A stretch of DNA of 64,000 bases from contig JAPVLO010000523.1 of NCBI GenBank assembly GCA_027257055.1, positions 496,001 through 560,000 on the forward strand. Reading direction: 5' to 3'. Positions 1 through 13,417 of this stretch are shown here, one piece after another. Numbering within the stretch: the first letter of the stretch is position 1; each line of letters begins with the position of its first letter. Under the pieces are notes generated by a model, which saw nothing but the letters and a program-made list of their open reading frames with translations, ran no database searches and had not been told where the DNA came from. This stretch comes from Cephalopachus bancanus. Lineage: Eukaryota > Chordata > Mammalia > Primates > Tarsiidae. Both the position numbers and the translations under genes were made by a program.

Positions 1-871
1 CCCAAATATACCCAGTTCCTACCAGGATGGAATTGCTATAGCAAGTGGAATATATCTAAGGGCATGGAGCCTTCCGGAACCTTCCTGATTCCTGGGACTA
101 CCACTCCCCTGCTGGCCCCCAGCCTGCGTCCTGGAACATGCTCTCACCCTCAGACCTGGGGCAAAGGCATCAGCCCTTCTCCCTCAGGCCTGCCTTCCCT
201 CCCAGGTCACCATCTATAATCTGGTCCCCTGCATGGGGCACAACCCATTCCCCAGGTCCCCTCACGTGGGGCCCAATCAGTGTGGGGTGGGGGTAGAGAC
301 ACCCTCACCACCTGCAGTAACACCTGGAGGTCAACACATGCACACACCCTAGTCCAGGCCAAAATTGTGACCAGAGGAACTGCCCAGTGCGTCCTGGGCC
401 CTAACAGCTCCAAAGGCCTCAGGAATGTGGTGCTCTTCCTCCATGACTGCTTCTCTGGGTGCGAGGACTCCACAACATGGCCTGAGCTCCGAGCTGGAGG
501 AGGCCCTGCACTGCCTGGCCCATGCAGCCTGCCCCGTCCTCGTTCAGGCCATTTTTGATCTTGGAGCAAGCATATCTCTTGGTCACAGGACCCCTCACAC
601 AAGTCTCCCTTTGGACAGTGGGCTTACCCCACTCCCCCCTGTGGCCAGGTCCTAAAGCCTGGGAGGGGCCTGCATGGGGCCTGCACAGAAAGCAGACTGC
701 TAAAGTTCCGGAGATGGGCAGACTCAGTTCTGGGAACACAGGTGCTGCAGTCCCTGCTGTCCGGACCTCACAAAGCTCTGCAGACAAGAGCTCCCCCTCC
801 CAAGTGCTCCCTCCCTTACAGAACTGGGCACTTGGGGGACAGTGGCCACACTTGGGGATACAGACCACGAT

Positions 872-1170
872 CAGGGGAAGGTGAACATGCTCAGGGGATG
901 GTAACCACACTCAGGAGATAGTGACCATGGTCAGGGGACAGTGACCATACTCAGGAGACAGGGACCACATGGCAGACAGAGACCATGGCCAGGGGACAGT
1001 GGCCATGCTCAGGGGACAGTGGCCATGCTCAGGGGACAGGGACCATAAGGGGACAGTCACCATGCTCAGGGGATGGCGACCACACTCAGGGATGGTAAGA
1101 GGAGACAGCGACCATGGTCAGGAGATGGTAACCAGGCTCAGGGGACAGGGACCATGCTTCGGGACCATGA
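872..1170. repeat. Minisatellite, about 20-bp unit
   Basis: Imperfect tandem copies of a unit of about 20 bases built on GGGGACAGTGGCCATGCTCA. The copies alternate between GACAGTGACCAT and GATGGTAACCA forms and differ by small indels. The array lies in LMF1 intron 2. Confidence 0.8.
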
Positions 1171-1499
1171 CTATGCCATGTAGGCAGGACTCTTGCTAAG
1201 GAAAAGAGGATACCAGTTACTGGCCTTTGCTGTCCCCACCCCTCAGCCAGGACTTATTCTACCAAGGAGCAGACATATATGTGAGGAGCACACCTTATCC
1301 TGGCCTCTGAGTTCAGGGGTCCTGCTCATGCCCACTGACCACTGCATTATGAGACAGCATGTCATGGTGGGGAGGGTGTCACAGGAGAGACATGCTGAGC
1401 CCTGGACCCTTGGAGGAAAGGGATTTGCTGCTGGTTAAACACAAGAATCTTCCCTCTGCAGCTGGGAGTGGCCTGTGATCTCCTCAGCACAAAGTTCAT

Positions 1500-1625
1500 G
1501 GCCACACACAGAAGCCGAGCACATGAAGTGCAGCTGGTGCAACCAAGGAACCGAATTTTGTATTTCATTTCATTGTAATTAACTGTAAAAGCACATGTGG
1601 CCATGGTGGCTGCACTGGGCAGTGT
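1500..1625 (+). mobile_element. MER5A-like hAT-Charlie DNA transposon fragment
   Basis: An AT-rich stretch (ATTTCATTTCATTGTAATTAA) leads into ACATGTGG, then a GTGGCTGCACTGGGCAGTG end. This resembles the terminal part of the non-autonomous MER5A family. The match is by eye from memory of the family's pattern, and the copy is old and diverged. Confidence 0.5.
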
Positions 1626-3339
1626 GGCCTCAGGAGCTGCCCAGCACCTGTGGATGGCTCTGGCTGTCCATGAGAACGTGACTCTCCAGGCCTCCCTTTT
1701 TCTCACCAAAGCCAGCATGCAGAGTGGAGTCCTGATAAATGCCCTGAAGATGAACACAGAAGACACACGGCAGGATGAGGTAAGCTCCCTGGGAAGGTGC
1801 TCGCTCGTGCGGGTGACCCCAGAGGAGTCACTCAAAGTTCTCAGCTGGCTGACCTCCAGGATGTGGCACCTGGCAGCTCCATACTCCTGAGACTGGGAGG
1901 GAAGCCTGCGTGGAAGGCAGGAGGGGTCGTGGAAGCTTTGGGATTCCCGCCTGGGGCACCTCGTCCAGGCGACACATATCCGCAGGGCCACCTCCCTGTG
2001 GCTCTCGCAAGGACAGTATACTGACAAGTCCCTGAAGTCACCATCTGCACCAAGAAAGCAGTTGAAACTGGTGAAGAATGTCCATAACACCAACAGGAGT
2101 GAGAGCAGAGGCTGAGCCTCTGGTGGAGAGTAGCCCCAGTGGCTCCTGTGGGCCATCCTGCAGGGGATGTGGCCACTGAGCTCCTTGGCCCGGCCCCTCT
2201 AGCAACCATGGAGGCTCACAACCCAGCTCCGTGTGGACCCCAAGCTGCTTTTGCTCCAGCAGTGGCTGGGGAGTGGGGACTGGCCCCAAAGTCAGCCGGT
2301 GCAGCCACCTCCAGGGAGCCCACCTCCCCAGGTGCTTCCCTATACCCTACTTGGAGGTGCCTGTGCTGCCCAGAAGCCCCTGCGAGCAACCAGGCAGGCT
2401 CCAGGCCCAGCCCTCCTAGTGTGGCCTTCTAATCCCCAGCGACTCCCATGGCCTCGGCAGCAAGACAGGGCTGCATTGCTGCCTCAAGGGTCTGCTGTCA
2501 GGTAATCAGGACACCCTGGAGCACCGCTGCCGCCCACCGTGCCTGCCAGAGTTGCTCCCTCAGCCCCACAGCACCTGCTGGGCCTGTACCATAAGGTTTG
2601 CTCTGTGATCCCTGCTCAGAGATCACGGCCTGAGAACTGAGACTTCTCTGCCCAGTGAAGGAGTAAGGGCCTAAAGGCTTCATTCCTCCTAAGAACTCGG
2701 AAAAGCAATACCTCTGCGATTTCAGATCAATATCAAAATCTACTTAGAAAAAAGGCTTATTTATGCACATGTTGGAGAACATGGCTTCTCTGAGGGAATG
2801 TGGACATCACATATCTTTACCTCTGCGGTGAGGAGGCCCCTGGCATGCAAGAGGTCACCATGCCCCTCATGTCCCTCCTCACTTCCGAAACCATGAGGCT
2901 CCTTTCCTGGGTATAACTACACACAACTGACAGGTCACCTAACTAGCTGGCCATGCACTGTGTCAGATTTGCAGGTGAAAATAAAGTTCCTGAAAGAACG
3001 CCTTGCTTGCTTCTTCTGGTTTTAAAAAAAGTAAATGTAACAATGACAGGCATAAAGCCACAGAGCCACATACTCTGTGTAAGGACACAGACTCTGAGGC
3101 CTGACTCCAGGAGGGGCAGGTAAGGACCCCAGCCCGCAAGACACTGGGCCTCCAGCCAATAGGGGTGGGGTGGGTCCCCAGAAGGCAGGGCTCAGGGACC
3201 TGGTGCAGCCTCCCCTTCCTCCCAGCATGGGGCCTTACAAATAAAAAGGCCTCTTCTGCCTCTTGTCTTGAGGTCAAGGAGTAATGAGGATGGGGCGGTT
3301 GTCCTTCCTGAGGCCCTGGAGTCAGGTTCACTTATGAAG

Positions 3340-3630
3340 GGGCTGTCAAAAAACCCAGAATTTATTTATAAAAATTGTGCATTTATTCTTACTTATTTAA
3401 GTTTCAGTCACCTTCAAATTACTCTCCACTTGATGAGAGATGCTTATTTAGACACTTTTTTCACTGCTCAAAACAGTTTTTCAACTCATCAATTTTGATG
3501 ACTTTTAGTGATTCTGTTTTTTGTTTCACCTCTTCCACATTGGCAAAAAACGTTTCCAGTTGAGGGAAACAGTTTCATTCAGGGAAACAAAAAAGTCTCT
3601 CCAGGCAAGATCCCATGACTAGGGAGGGTG
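3340..3630 (-). mobile_element. Mariner-like DNA transposon remnant
   Basis: An AT-rich segment in a GC-rich intron. Read on the plus strand it has a TTCAAATTACTCTCC...ACTGCTCAAAACAGTTTTTCAACTC pattern and a downstream GGGAAACA...AAGTCTCTCCAGG...GATCCCATGA block. This is the antisense of an old mariner (MARNA-type) transposase region as I know it. No intact transposase frame remains. Family assignment is by recognition, not alignment. Confidence 0.5.
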
Positions 3631-5289
3631 AAGCATCTGACGCTCCGCCCCTCACCCCTCCCATCTCCAACCATCTCCAAAGAAAAAAAAAAAAAAAATT
3701 CACCGAAGCAGAACTCAGCCTCTCACAACATCACTGACTGGTATATTGATGCCCATGGGTTCCTAGAATGTGACCTAGTAGGGAAAGCCTGTACCACAAG
3801 GGGCCCACCCTCCAAAACATAATTCCATTTTTTTTTTGTGGGGAGGAGTTAGCCCTAGTACAAACCCACTGTGTGTCACAAGAGCCCCTAGAAAGCCCAG
3901 CCACTATACTCTTGGCCCTGTACTGTCCAGCTGGTGGCCATCCTCCTCCTTCTCCCCAGCATTTCCCACATTGGGTGGGCTGGGAGGACCCGAGAGCCTC
4001 ATCCACCAAACAAAGCCCCAGTCACATTGCCTCTGCATTAGTGTCATTGGTGCCGTGAAGCCCTCCTCCAACCTTTTCCTATAGATGTGTCTCCAGCTCA
4101 GGTGTCCCCTGCTGTGAAGTCCTCTCCCACCCTTTTCCTGTACTTAGGCTCATGGGTCCCTCAGGGACAACGTGAGGGAGCAGGGGGATGGGGCAGTCCT
4201 ATGGGGGCTTTCCCTTTCCCTTCACCCCAGAAAAGGGGGGTGATGTCACCTGCTAACAATACTGATCACAGCAAGGTGCTGCTGGAGCCTCTGACTCCTG
4301 TGCCTGGAAGCCAGGCATGTCCACATTTTGTGTCTGTCACTTAACGGACAGGGCAGGAGGGTAGGAGGTGGAGGTCACCGGGCAAGCGCTATGCATGGTG
4401 GCCAGGTGCAGCCGGAACTGCCGACTGCAGTGAAAGCAGTGAGAGCAGCCCAGAAACCCAGAAAGTACAGAGATACATACCCCAACACAACTTTACACAC
4501 CGCAGAGTTTTCCACAGGGTATTCACTTACCAAAAGAGTACCTGAAAAACATAAGAAGAAACATGTATTACAACTGGAACTTGTTTGGACCAAAATCTCC
4601 TCGAAACACTGTGTTTTCCTTTTGGTGAAGCCCCTAGCACGCCCGGGCAGTGTGGGGTTGGCTGGCACTGCTGGGCCCTTCCTGCCAGCTCGGGACACTG
4701 AAGGTCCACCTACCTGCTCACAGGGCAGGCCACAGTAGGCCTCAGTGGGCTGATGGAGTATCTAGGGTTCAGCAAATCAGTACTTGGTTTTTTTTTTTTT
4801 TTCAATATAAATAATTTCAACCAAACACCATGGAAAATGTCATTCCCTGGAATATGATAGCCTAAAGGACACCACTACCTCACACTGATGACGAAAGGGA
4901 TTTTACACGTGAGGAGCTGGCAGGTTTTGTCTCCACTGCTGCTGCTGCAGCTGCAGATGGGCCTTTGTCCTCCTGTCAAATCATCACCAACTCACTTCGC
5001 ACCATCAGAGAGTGAAGGCGAACGCTGGCAGCAGATGCATTGCAAAGGCCCCAGTCACACACGTGTGGAGACCTGCCAGGAACAGTCACATGCACATGCA
5101 GGAACAGTCACATGCACAACCCACAGGGTGAGTTGCAGGGGGACTCCAGCATGCCTCAGCCCCTGGTGCCTAGCCCAGCCCTGGCCCACAGCAAAACCCA
5201 GCCTTGGATGCAAGAAGAAAACCCACCACAGCCACCTTAACAGACACTAGGGTCTCTCAGCCCAGAGCAGAAAGGAATGCAGCCCTGAC

Positions 5290-5850
5290 AGTGGGATGTG
5301 CCTGAAAACAGGTACTCAGTGAGCCATGTGGGGTATGATGGCTCCTGAAAACAGGCGCTCAGTGAGACATGTGGGGTGTGATGGCTCCTGAAAACAGGTG
5401 CTCAGTGAGCCACGTGGGGTGTGATAGCCCCAAGAAACAGTCATATGGGGTATGATGGTCCCTGAAAACAGGTAATCCGTGAGCCACGCGGTGTGTGATG
5501 GCCTCTGGACACAAGCACTCAGTGAGCTATGTGGGGTGTGATGGCCCCTGAAAACAGGCGCTCAGTGAGCCACGTGGTGTGTGATGGCACCAGGAAACAG
5601 GAACTCAGTGAGCCCCACAGACACAGACCACGTGGGGTATGATGGCCCCTGGAAACAGGCACTCAGGGAGCCATGCAGGGTGTGATAGGCCCTGGAAACA
5701 GGAGGTCAGTGAGCATGGGGGTCATGATGGCCCCTGAAAACAGGTGCTCAGTGAGCCCTGCAGACACATACCATGTGGGGTGTGAAGGCCCCAGAAACAG
5801 GCACTCAGTAAGCCATGCAGATACAGCAGGCCACGTGGGGCGTGACCTCA
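5290..5850. repeat. Minisatellite, roughly 40-50 bp unit
   Basis: About a dozen imperfect copies of a unit with a GATGGCCCCTGAAAACAGG block followed by CTCAGTGAGCCACGTGGGGTG. Unit length varies because some copies gain a CCCACAGACACA-type insert (near 5610, 5757 and 5815). It is a typical subtelomeric GC-rich minisatellite, located in LMF1 intron 2. Confidence 0.85.
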
Positions 5851-5919
5851 CGTACATGAAACGTCACAGACAGGAAGTGGGTCCATTAGGGCTGGGAAGG
5901 AAGAGTGGGGACCGTGGTC

Positions 5920-6080
5920 AAAACTGGTTTCTGAGGTGGTAACAATGCTTTCACTTAGCGGTGATGGCTTCAGAGCTCTGTGAATACGTGAAACCACTGA
6001 CATACACGCTGTAAACAATTGCCTTTTCACATTCATGGACTGCATTTCAGAACAGATGCTAAGAAAAAACAGCTGCCTAG
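5920..6080 (+). mobile_element. Old L1 3'-end fragment
   Basis: A GAGGTGGTAACAATGC...CTCTGTGAATACG...AAACCACTGACATACACGCTGTAAACAATTG pattern resembles the 3' tail of ancient L1 elements. The assignment is by recognition and uncertain. Confidence 0.35.
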
Positions 6081-6999
6081 TAAGACACGTTTGCCTGGAA
6101 GGCACAGGTATGCACACGCTGGGACCCAGGTGGCGGACACATCCACCTCCTGCCTGTGAACATGGCCGGGATTCCCACCATGAGGTCAGATGGGAGGGGT
6201 GGGGAGTGGAGCGTTGGATGCCCCTCAGCCCCGTCAGTGTGAGACGCTTGGCGGCTCTGGAATCTTCAGCCACCCCTAGCCAGGAGAGATGCACACCACA
6301 CACGGGTAGAAGACACGACGCCTGGGTCTGCTGTTCACTCCAGAGAAGAAAGGCTGGAGGGAGGTGGGGCATGTGTGGCTGCCGAACATACTCTCCACCC
6401 CAGACAAGATCAATTTCCACGATGCAAACCTTGTAAACAGCCGTCGTGCGTATGGGTTGAGGGCAGAAATAAATCTACCCCGTAACTCTTCCCAGTAAAT
6501 AACCTGTTGAAAGAATAAAAGTTTGTACTTTTATGAGCTCAGAGGGGAAGGGACCCAGGCCTGGGAGAGCTCAGTGACTCCCCATAGCGAGGGCCCCAAA
6601 ACACACATGTCTGTGGGCCAAGGGCTCTGCCCAGACACCGTACCCTCACATGTGTGGAGGATACTGAAAAGTGGGTTCTTCTGTGGCTTCATCTGTTTGA
6701 ATTTCAAGTTTCAAGGCTGCCTGATAAAAGACTTTTAAAATATCAGCTTGTTTTAGCTAATGACATGAAAAACTGAAAAGCTGTCATTACTTGTATAGCT
6801 TTTATTATATTTTTCAACAACTATAACTTATTGTAGAAGATGCTGACTTCCATGGAGTATTCTGGGGGTTGTTCTGGTGTTTTGTTCTTTAAAGAAACTC
6901 AAGTTCTCCCTTGTTCCGAAGGGCATGAAGTTTGTCCCAGACAGGCCATGTTGACATGTTCCTTCTAGCTGTCTCCTAAGACAGGGTCCTGCCCCCTTG

Positions 7000-7222
7000 C
7001 GAGGCCCCCCATAGCCTACTGATTGTCATCAGGGCCCTCATATCCCTCACCTGACCGACCACCCTCAGAGTCCTCATGTCCCCCACCGGGTCGACCGTCT
7101 TCAGGGTCCTATATCCCCCCGCCTGACTGACTATCGTCAGGGTCCCCATATCCTCCCACCTGACCGACCATCGTCAGGGTCTCATATCCCCCCACCCGAC
7201 CAACCATCATCGGGGTCCCCAA
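7000..7222. repeat. Minisatellite, about 37-40 bp unit
   Basis: Five to six imperfect copies of a C-rich unit containing CATATCCCCCCACCTGACCG followed by ACCATCGTCAGGGTC. It lies in LMF1 intron 2. Confidence 0.8.
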
Positions 7223-8719
7223 ATCAAGAAAGCAGGTGGCCCGGATGGCCCAGCAGATGCTGCACGTGCCTAGTGTGGCATCTCCTCCTCCACTACACTG
7301 GAGGCTCCTGCTTTTACAAGAAGCCTCTCACTTAAGTGCACTAGTCTTGGGCTACTTTTCACTGGTAACAAGGCTCTGCATACACATACTATCAAGCACT
7401 CGCATACGCATACACAAAATCTGCAGGAGTCAGTTCTCACCTAGCACAAAGAACTCCCTGGGGCATTTAGGAGGTGTGTAGGAAGGAATTCACAGCACAC
7501 TGTGCTCTTCTGAACCACCCTCAGACTCCTGACTTGGGTCTGTGGCTGATCTTGTCATCAAGACTGAAGTCCTTGTCGCATGGTCACTGCCAAAGACACA
7601 AACTTTCTTACAGAGAAGCTCCTGATGGAAACACCAGGGATACAGGGGCAATGCCTCAGGGGACAAGGGTCAGTGGGCTTCTGTGTCCTCCCAGGTCAGC
7701 AGGAGAGGGTAGTGGACACCTACCACCCCTGCACCCCTGTGCCTCCCACCCTGTCACCAGCATAGGCTGCCTGCACAGCTCTGGTAAGACTCGGCGCCCA
7801 GTCCTGCTGGACAGGGCCACAGCCTGCCTGGTGCAGGGAAGAGCTAGACAGTGGCCCACTGGGGCAGCAGGGAGAGGCTGGACCAAGCACACCAGGCCAC
7901 GGCACAACGCGACCACTGCTGCCCTAACGTTTACGTTCTTCATCAAAGAAAATAAGATGGTGATGACCAGAGACCCCCTGCAAGTATCTGTCACCGCCTG
8001 CTGAGAGGGGCCACGAGTTCCCAGGGTGCTGTTGGGAGGCCCAGGCTCAGACAGACAGAGGCTCAGGCGACTGAGCACAGCTAAGCACGGTCGTGGCTTC
8101 TGCAGATGAGACTCCGTCATCCTCCCAACATTGCCTTCAACTACAGTTTAAAACATGATGCAAATACCTTTAAAAGTAAGTGAGACTTCAACTCAAAAAA
8201 AAGTACCTGGATGAAGTGCTGGGTGGTTTCAATAGCACTGATGGCAGAAATGCAAACAAGGAAGGATTGGCAGACTCAACTCCACAAAGTCACTCTGTGT
8301 GGAAACAGTGCCTACCACATGCGAAATGGTGCGAAACCAGGGGTGAGTGTTCCACACGGGTGGCTGCACAGACACATTCACTTGATGGGCTCTGGGTCCA
8401 GTGGGACTGGCACAGTCTTTGGCAGGTGAGTAAACACAGAGCATTCATGCCAATGGAAATGGCAAAACACAAGAAACAGAAGCACAAACAGCAAAACAAA
8501 CATGCATTAACAAGCAAAGGCACATGGGTCCATAATAGGACTTTCCCCTTATTAAACTCTCGGAACTTTCTAGAAATGTAGTGCTCTGCATAGGGAGTAG
8601 CAAGCAAAGCGACACACTGTAAGCATTGCCTTCTGTGCACTGGTGACACCTTCTCGACGCTCTGACGGAGCTGACCCACTTGGGGGAATGTAGGCCACAT
8701 GGTTCAAGGGTGTGCACAC

Positions 8720-9060
8720 AACTTGTGAACTGTGAAGCTGTCCACTGAGGCACCATCTCTAGTCACAAAAAACAGAAACAACACCCAAAATATCCAACAG
8801 GGGCTCGGTTAATCAGTAAGCACACATGATGGACCACCCTTTGCCAGCACACACATCACTAAGTGACTGATGTCCCGACAGACCAGTGTGACTCTATAAA
8901 TAAGTGCACACATGGGGGCCACAAGGTGCCAGTGCCAGCCACCCCCACGCCATGTCTACAGTCGGAACAGCAAGTGCCACCCAGAGCTACTGTAAGAGAG
9001 CACCGGCAGCACAGGAAGGCAGTCATGATTCAATGTGAAGTACAGAGACTTCAAGTGTTG
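8720..9060 (+). mobile_element. Degenerate L1/HAL1-like fragment
   Basis: ACACCCAAAATATCCAACAGGGG-type text followed by GGTTAATCAGTAAGCACACATGATGGACC resembles the end region of old L1/HAL1 elements. It is badly diverged, and the limits are approximate. Confidence 0.35.
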
Positions 9061-9169
9061 TTATAGAAGACTATGTGACGACAATTATCCAGAACTAAGT
9101 GAAGCCCATAGGGAACCAGGAAGCATGCTTCCTGGTAAAGAGAAGCCCAGGCAGTGGATGAACAGAGGC

Positions 9170-9550
9170 CCCAGAAAGACCTGTCTGTGTCCTGCTTCCT
9201 GAGACCTAATCTTATTTGGAAAGGGCTCTGTGCAGAGGTCACTGAGTTAAGGATCTCGAGATGAGATCATCCTGTACTGTCCAGTCACAAGTGTCCTTAT
9301 GGGAGAACAGTCAGGGAACCGTGAGACAGACAAGAGAGAAGGAAGTCACATGACCAGAAAGGACCCAGGAGTGATGTGGCCACAAGCTGAGGGATGCCTG
9401 GAGTCCCGGAGCTGAAGAGGTGAGGAAGGACCCTCCCCTAGAGACGTCAGAGGGAAAGTGACCCTGCTCAGGGTCACTTGACTTCAGACTTTAGCCTCAT
9501 GGATGGTGGGAGAATAACTTCTTCTGTGTGAAGCCCTTGTGTGTGGGCAT
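9170..9550 (+). mobile_element. MaLR (MLT1-like) solo LTR
   Basis: The segment has the order usual in this LTR group: CTAATCTTATTTGGAAAGGG, a GTTAAGGATCTCGAGATGAG block, AAGTGTCCTTAT, GATGTGGCCACAAGC, CTCCCCTAGAG, ACTTCAGACTT, and a final GAGAATAACTTCTTCTGTG near the polyadenylation end. Orientation is plus. It is an old, non-autonomous LTR with no internal region seen. Confidence 0.6.
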
Positions 9551-10089
9551 GTCACAGCTGCAGGATGGCAGGTCCCTCATGGTGACCTGGAAGGCCAACT
9601 CAGAGGACCAACACCTACAGGAACCAGCACCACACCTTAGGATGAAGCCGATGCTCTGGGAGGAGCCCTTAACTTACGCAGTGACCTAGCCTGAACGTAG
9701 TCACAGGGAGAGCAGACAAAACCCCAGCGAGGAGCATGGCTGACATGACTTGAGACATCAGTGTCATGAAAGGTGGATGCCCTAGATTAAAGGACACAGA
9801 AGAAACAAGAGACAGCTAAGCCCAATGCCTAGCCCTAGATGGGAAGTCAGTGCCATGAAGGTCATTCTAAGGTCAGATGGCAAAACTGGGAATGGATGGG
9901 AGAGGAGGACACAGACCTGTGTCCAAGTTAAATTTGCTGATGTTGGTTCCCACAGGAATGCAGAAGAATGTATTTAGGAACACATCCTGAGATTTTCAGT
10001 GGCAAAGGGGCTTAGCAATTATGTCACAGTGGCTGATGGCATGGCTCTATCTCCTACAGCCTCACAGACTTGCTTTTAAGTTAGTCGCT

Positions 10090-12350
10090 CAATTAATAAA
10101 AGAGTGATGCTAAAATCTCCAACCCTAATTGTGAATGTGCGCATTTCTCCCTCTAGCTCTGTCCACCTTTGCCTTGTATATTATGAAATGCTGTTATGTG
10201 GTGAGTATGCCTTCACAACTATGTCTGTGTGATCAACTGATTTTCATATTAGTACGAAATGGCTCTCTGTATCTCTGTGTCTTGAACTCTATTCTGTCTA
10301 AAGTTAATATAGCCACTCTAGATTCCTAACATCTAACATTTGTAGTACATCTTTTTCATCCTTTCTCTTTCAACTTATGTGTACCACTATATTTAAAGTG
10401 TATCTCTTGAAAACCACATATATTTGGGACTTGAATTATTTTAATTGAGTCTAAATCTCTGCTTAGTAATTTGAATGTTTAGTCCACTTATATTTAACAT
10501 AATTACTGACATGGCTGAATTAGTTCTACTTTGGACCTGTTTTTGAAAATCCTGTTCTCAGCCGGGTTCGGTGACTCAGCCTGTAATCCTGCGCTTTGGG
10601 AGGCTGAGGTGAATGGATTGCCTGAGGCCGTGAGTTTGAGACCAGCCTGGGCACTTGGCGAGGCCTCATCTCTACAATAAGTCAAAAAAATTAGCCGGGA
10701 GTGGTAGCGCGTGCCTGTAGTTCCAGCTACTTGGAAGGCTAAGGTGGAAGGATCGCCGGAGCCCAGCAGGTCGAGGCTGCAGTGGCCAGGAGCGGCCACT
10801 GCACTCTAGTCTGGGCAACAGAGTGACTCCAACTCAAAAAAAAAAAAAATCCTGTTCTCCCTTTTCTGCCTTCTTTTAGCTTTAGCAAATATGTGTAATA
10901 CTCTGTTTTAGCCATTCCATTGGCATTTCCGCTATACATCTTTGCCTTATTTTTAGTGACTGCCCTAGGGCTACCAATACATATCCTTAACTACTCACAA
11001 TAGACCAGACTTTATCTTTTACTACTTCGTGTAAAATTTAGAAATCCAGTGACATCATAGGTTCAGGTAGGGTCCCCTCCTTCCTTTGTGCCAATGCTGT
11101 CATGCACGTTACACACATTGTAAACTCCACAGCATGGTATTATAATTTTTGTCTTAGATAGTCATATGTATATTAAAGCAATTAAGAAAAAAAAAAGGAA
11201 AAGAAATATTGACCATATTTACCATTCCTACTATATTTTATTACTTTCTGTAGATGTGAGTTTCTGCCCTGCAATAATTCCTTCAGCCTGGAGACAGTTT
11301 TTTAACAGTTTTTGTAGTGTGTCTGCTAGCAAAGACTTTCTCCGTTTTCATTGATCTGAAAATGTCTGTATTTTGCTTTCATTTTTGAAGGACACAGTCA
11401 CTGGATACAGTTCTGGGTTGACAGTTGTTCTTCTTCGATCACTCTAAAGATGCCATTCCATTGCCTTCTGACTTCCTGTGGTTACACAAAGCCAGACATC
11501 ACTTACATTTTATTCTCCTAAATATAATGACTTTTTTCCTGGACGCTTTCAAGAGATTCTCTTTGTCTTTGGTGTTTGGTAGTTTGACAATATGTTCAAA
11601 ATGTGGTTTTCTTTTACTTCTACTCCTTAGTGTTTGCTGAACTTCTTGGATCTATAAATTTACAACTTTTAGATACTATTTATTCAAATACATTTTATGC
11701 CCTAATATGCCCTATGTCTTCTCTTTGTGGGACTCCAGTTACATGTATGTTAGATCACCTGGTACTGTCCCACAAGTCACTGAAATCTGTTTTTCAAATT
11801 TCAGTCTTTTTGCTTGTTTGTTTGTTTTTTTAGCTTGGATAATTTCTATTGCTTTCTCTTAAAATTCACTGAGCCTTTCTTCTTCCATCTCCAACCTGCT
11901 AAGCCCACACAATGAATTTTTCAGTACAGATACTGTACTTTTCAGTTCTATAATGGCTAACTAGCTCTTCTTTAAAGACTCATCTCTGTTAAATTTCCCA
12001 TTTGTTCATTCATCATGATGAATACTTCCCTCAAGTTCTTGAATGTATTTATAATGGCTGCCTAAAATCTTCTTCTAATTCCAATATCTAGGTAATTGCA
12101 GAGTCAATTTCTACTGACCTTTTCTCCCTGGTTAGGGACCGTGTTTTCCTGCTTCTTCACAAGTCTAGTAGCTTTTTAAAGATTTTTGAGAGGTTAGTTT
12201 TATTTGCTTCCTTTGGAAAGTATATGAGTCTGTTCTGGCAAGCAGTTAATTTGCTGGAGGATGAGCTTGATCTTTCCAAGGCTTGCTTTCAAGCTTTGTA
12301 AGTCAGTCTAGAATGGCCCTTTATTCTTGGTCCAGAGGTGCCCTCTTCCT
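10090..12350 (-). mobile_element. L1 (old L1M-type), ORF2 and 3' region, antisense
   Basis: The plus strand shows the complement of an L1 ORF2 and 3' region, including TCTAAAGTTAATATAGCCACT, TTTAAAGTGTATCTCTTGAAA, CATTTTTGAAGGACACAGTCA, CTTGGATCTATAAATTTACA and ACTCCAGTTACATGTATGTT, in the order expected for an antisense element. Many stops mean no coding capacity. An Alu (10561-10849) was later inserted into it. Confidence 0.75.
10561..10849 (+). mobile_element. Alu, CCAACTC type
   Basis: A dimeric Alu with a left arm starting GCCGGGTTCGGTGACTCAGC and a right arm ending GACTCCAACTC plus an A-tail. A 14-bp target-site duplication, AAAATCCTGTTCTC, is at 10546-10559 and 10846-10859. It sits inside the antisense L1, so it is the younger of the two. 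Confidence 0.9.
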
Positions 12351-13118
12351 ATAAGATGTTGCCTTTGACGGCATCAGCTAAGTGCCTGGCATCTCAAGCA
12401 AGGTCCCTCCTGCCTGGCTGGTTGCACACTCGTGTCTCCCACACGATGTGACCTTCAGAAGCACTGCTGAGCCTGCAGCTTCCGGGCCACCCTTCTCCAC
12501 CAAGCCTCTAGGAATCTCACACCTTACCCAAGCTTTGAGGGGCGCCCTGAATAGATTTCTGCAGCTCTGTTAAGGGTAGCTCCTTTTACTCTGACACTAC
12601 GTCACACAACTCTATTGGCCCCGGACTCCAGCCTCTGCCTCCTTAGCTTAGAAAGGCATATGTTCTGTTGGGTTTCTCCTCTCAGGCAGTGGTGTAGCAT
12701 GTGCTCAGGCAGGAGGCTAGGTGGCTGTGGGTGCCTTGTGCGCCCCTCCTGCATTGTCTGTTGTCTAACGTCCAAATCCTATGTATTGCATTTGACTCAG
12801 CTTTATGGTTTTACAGTGGAAATGCTGGCCCCATACCTGCCACCGTGTCATGCATAGGTGTGAAAGTCATAAACACTATTCTTTTATCTTAAAACGTTGC
12901 TTTAAACATGAAACACTTCTCCTTCAAACTGCTCCTGAGTATGCCTGACTTCTCCAGTTCATAGGACCATGGCAGTCTCCCCTAAGTGAGGCCGAGGGCC
13001 TGCCTGCTTATGGCCCCCTGAGTTCTGTCTGTTCCCTTTAGTATGTCCTGATGACTGGGATACAATCTTGGGAGTCAAAGAGATATATATCTTTACCTTT
13101 TGCTGGTTAAAAATTAGG

Positions 13119-13417
13119 GGCCAGGCTTAGTGGCTCAAGCCTGTAATCCCGGCACTTTGGGAGGCCGAGGGGAAAGGGTTGCCTGAGTCCACGGGTTCGA
13201 GACCAGCCTGGGGAACTTGGTGAGACCTCATCTCTACAATAAATCCAAAAATTAGCCAGGCATTGTAGTGCATACCTGTAGTTCTGGCTACTTGAGAGGC
13301 TGAGGCAGAAGGATTGCCTGAGTCTAGCGAGTCAACACTGGAGTGGCCATGAGCATGCTACTGCACTCCAGCCTGGGCGACAGAGTGAGACTCCAACTCA
13401 AAAAAAAAAAAAAAAAA
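13119..13417 (+). mobile_element. Alu, CCAACTC type
   Basis: A full dimer with an A-tail of 18 bases. It begins GGCCAGGCTTAGTGGCTCAA and ends ACTCCAACTC. The short direct repeat AAAATTAGG flanks both ends. Confidence 0.9.

Noticed and set aside
1362..2156. 264-codon minus-strand frame at the left end, checked as a possible further LMF1 exon
   Set aside because: The peptide does not resemble LMF1, crosses a MER5A-like fragment, and has no fitting splice phase.
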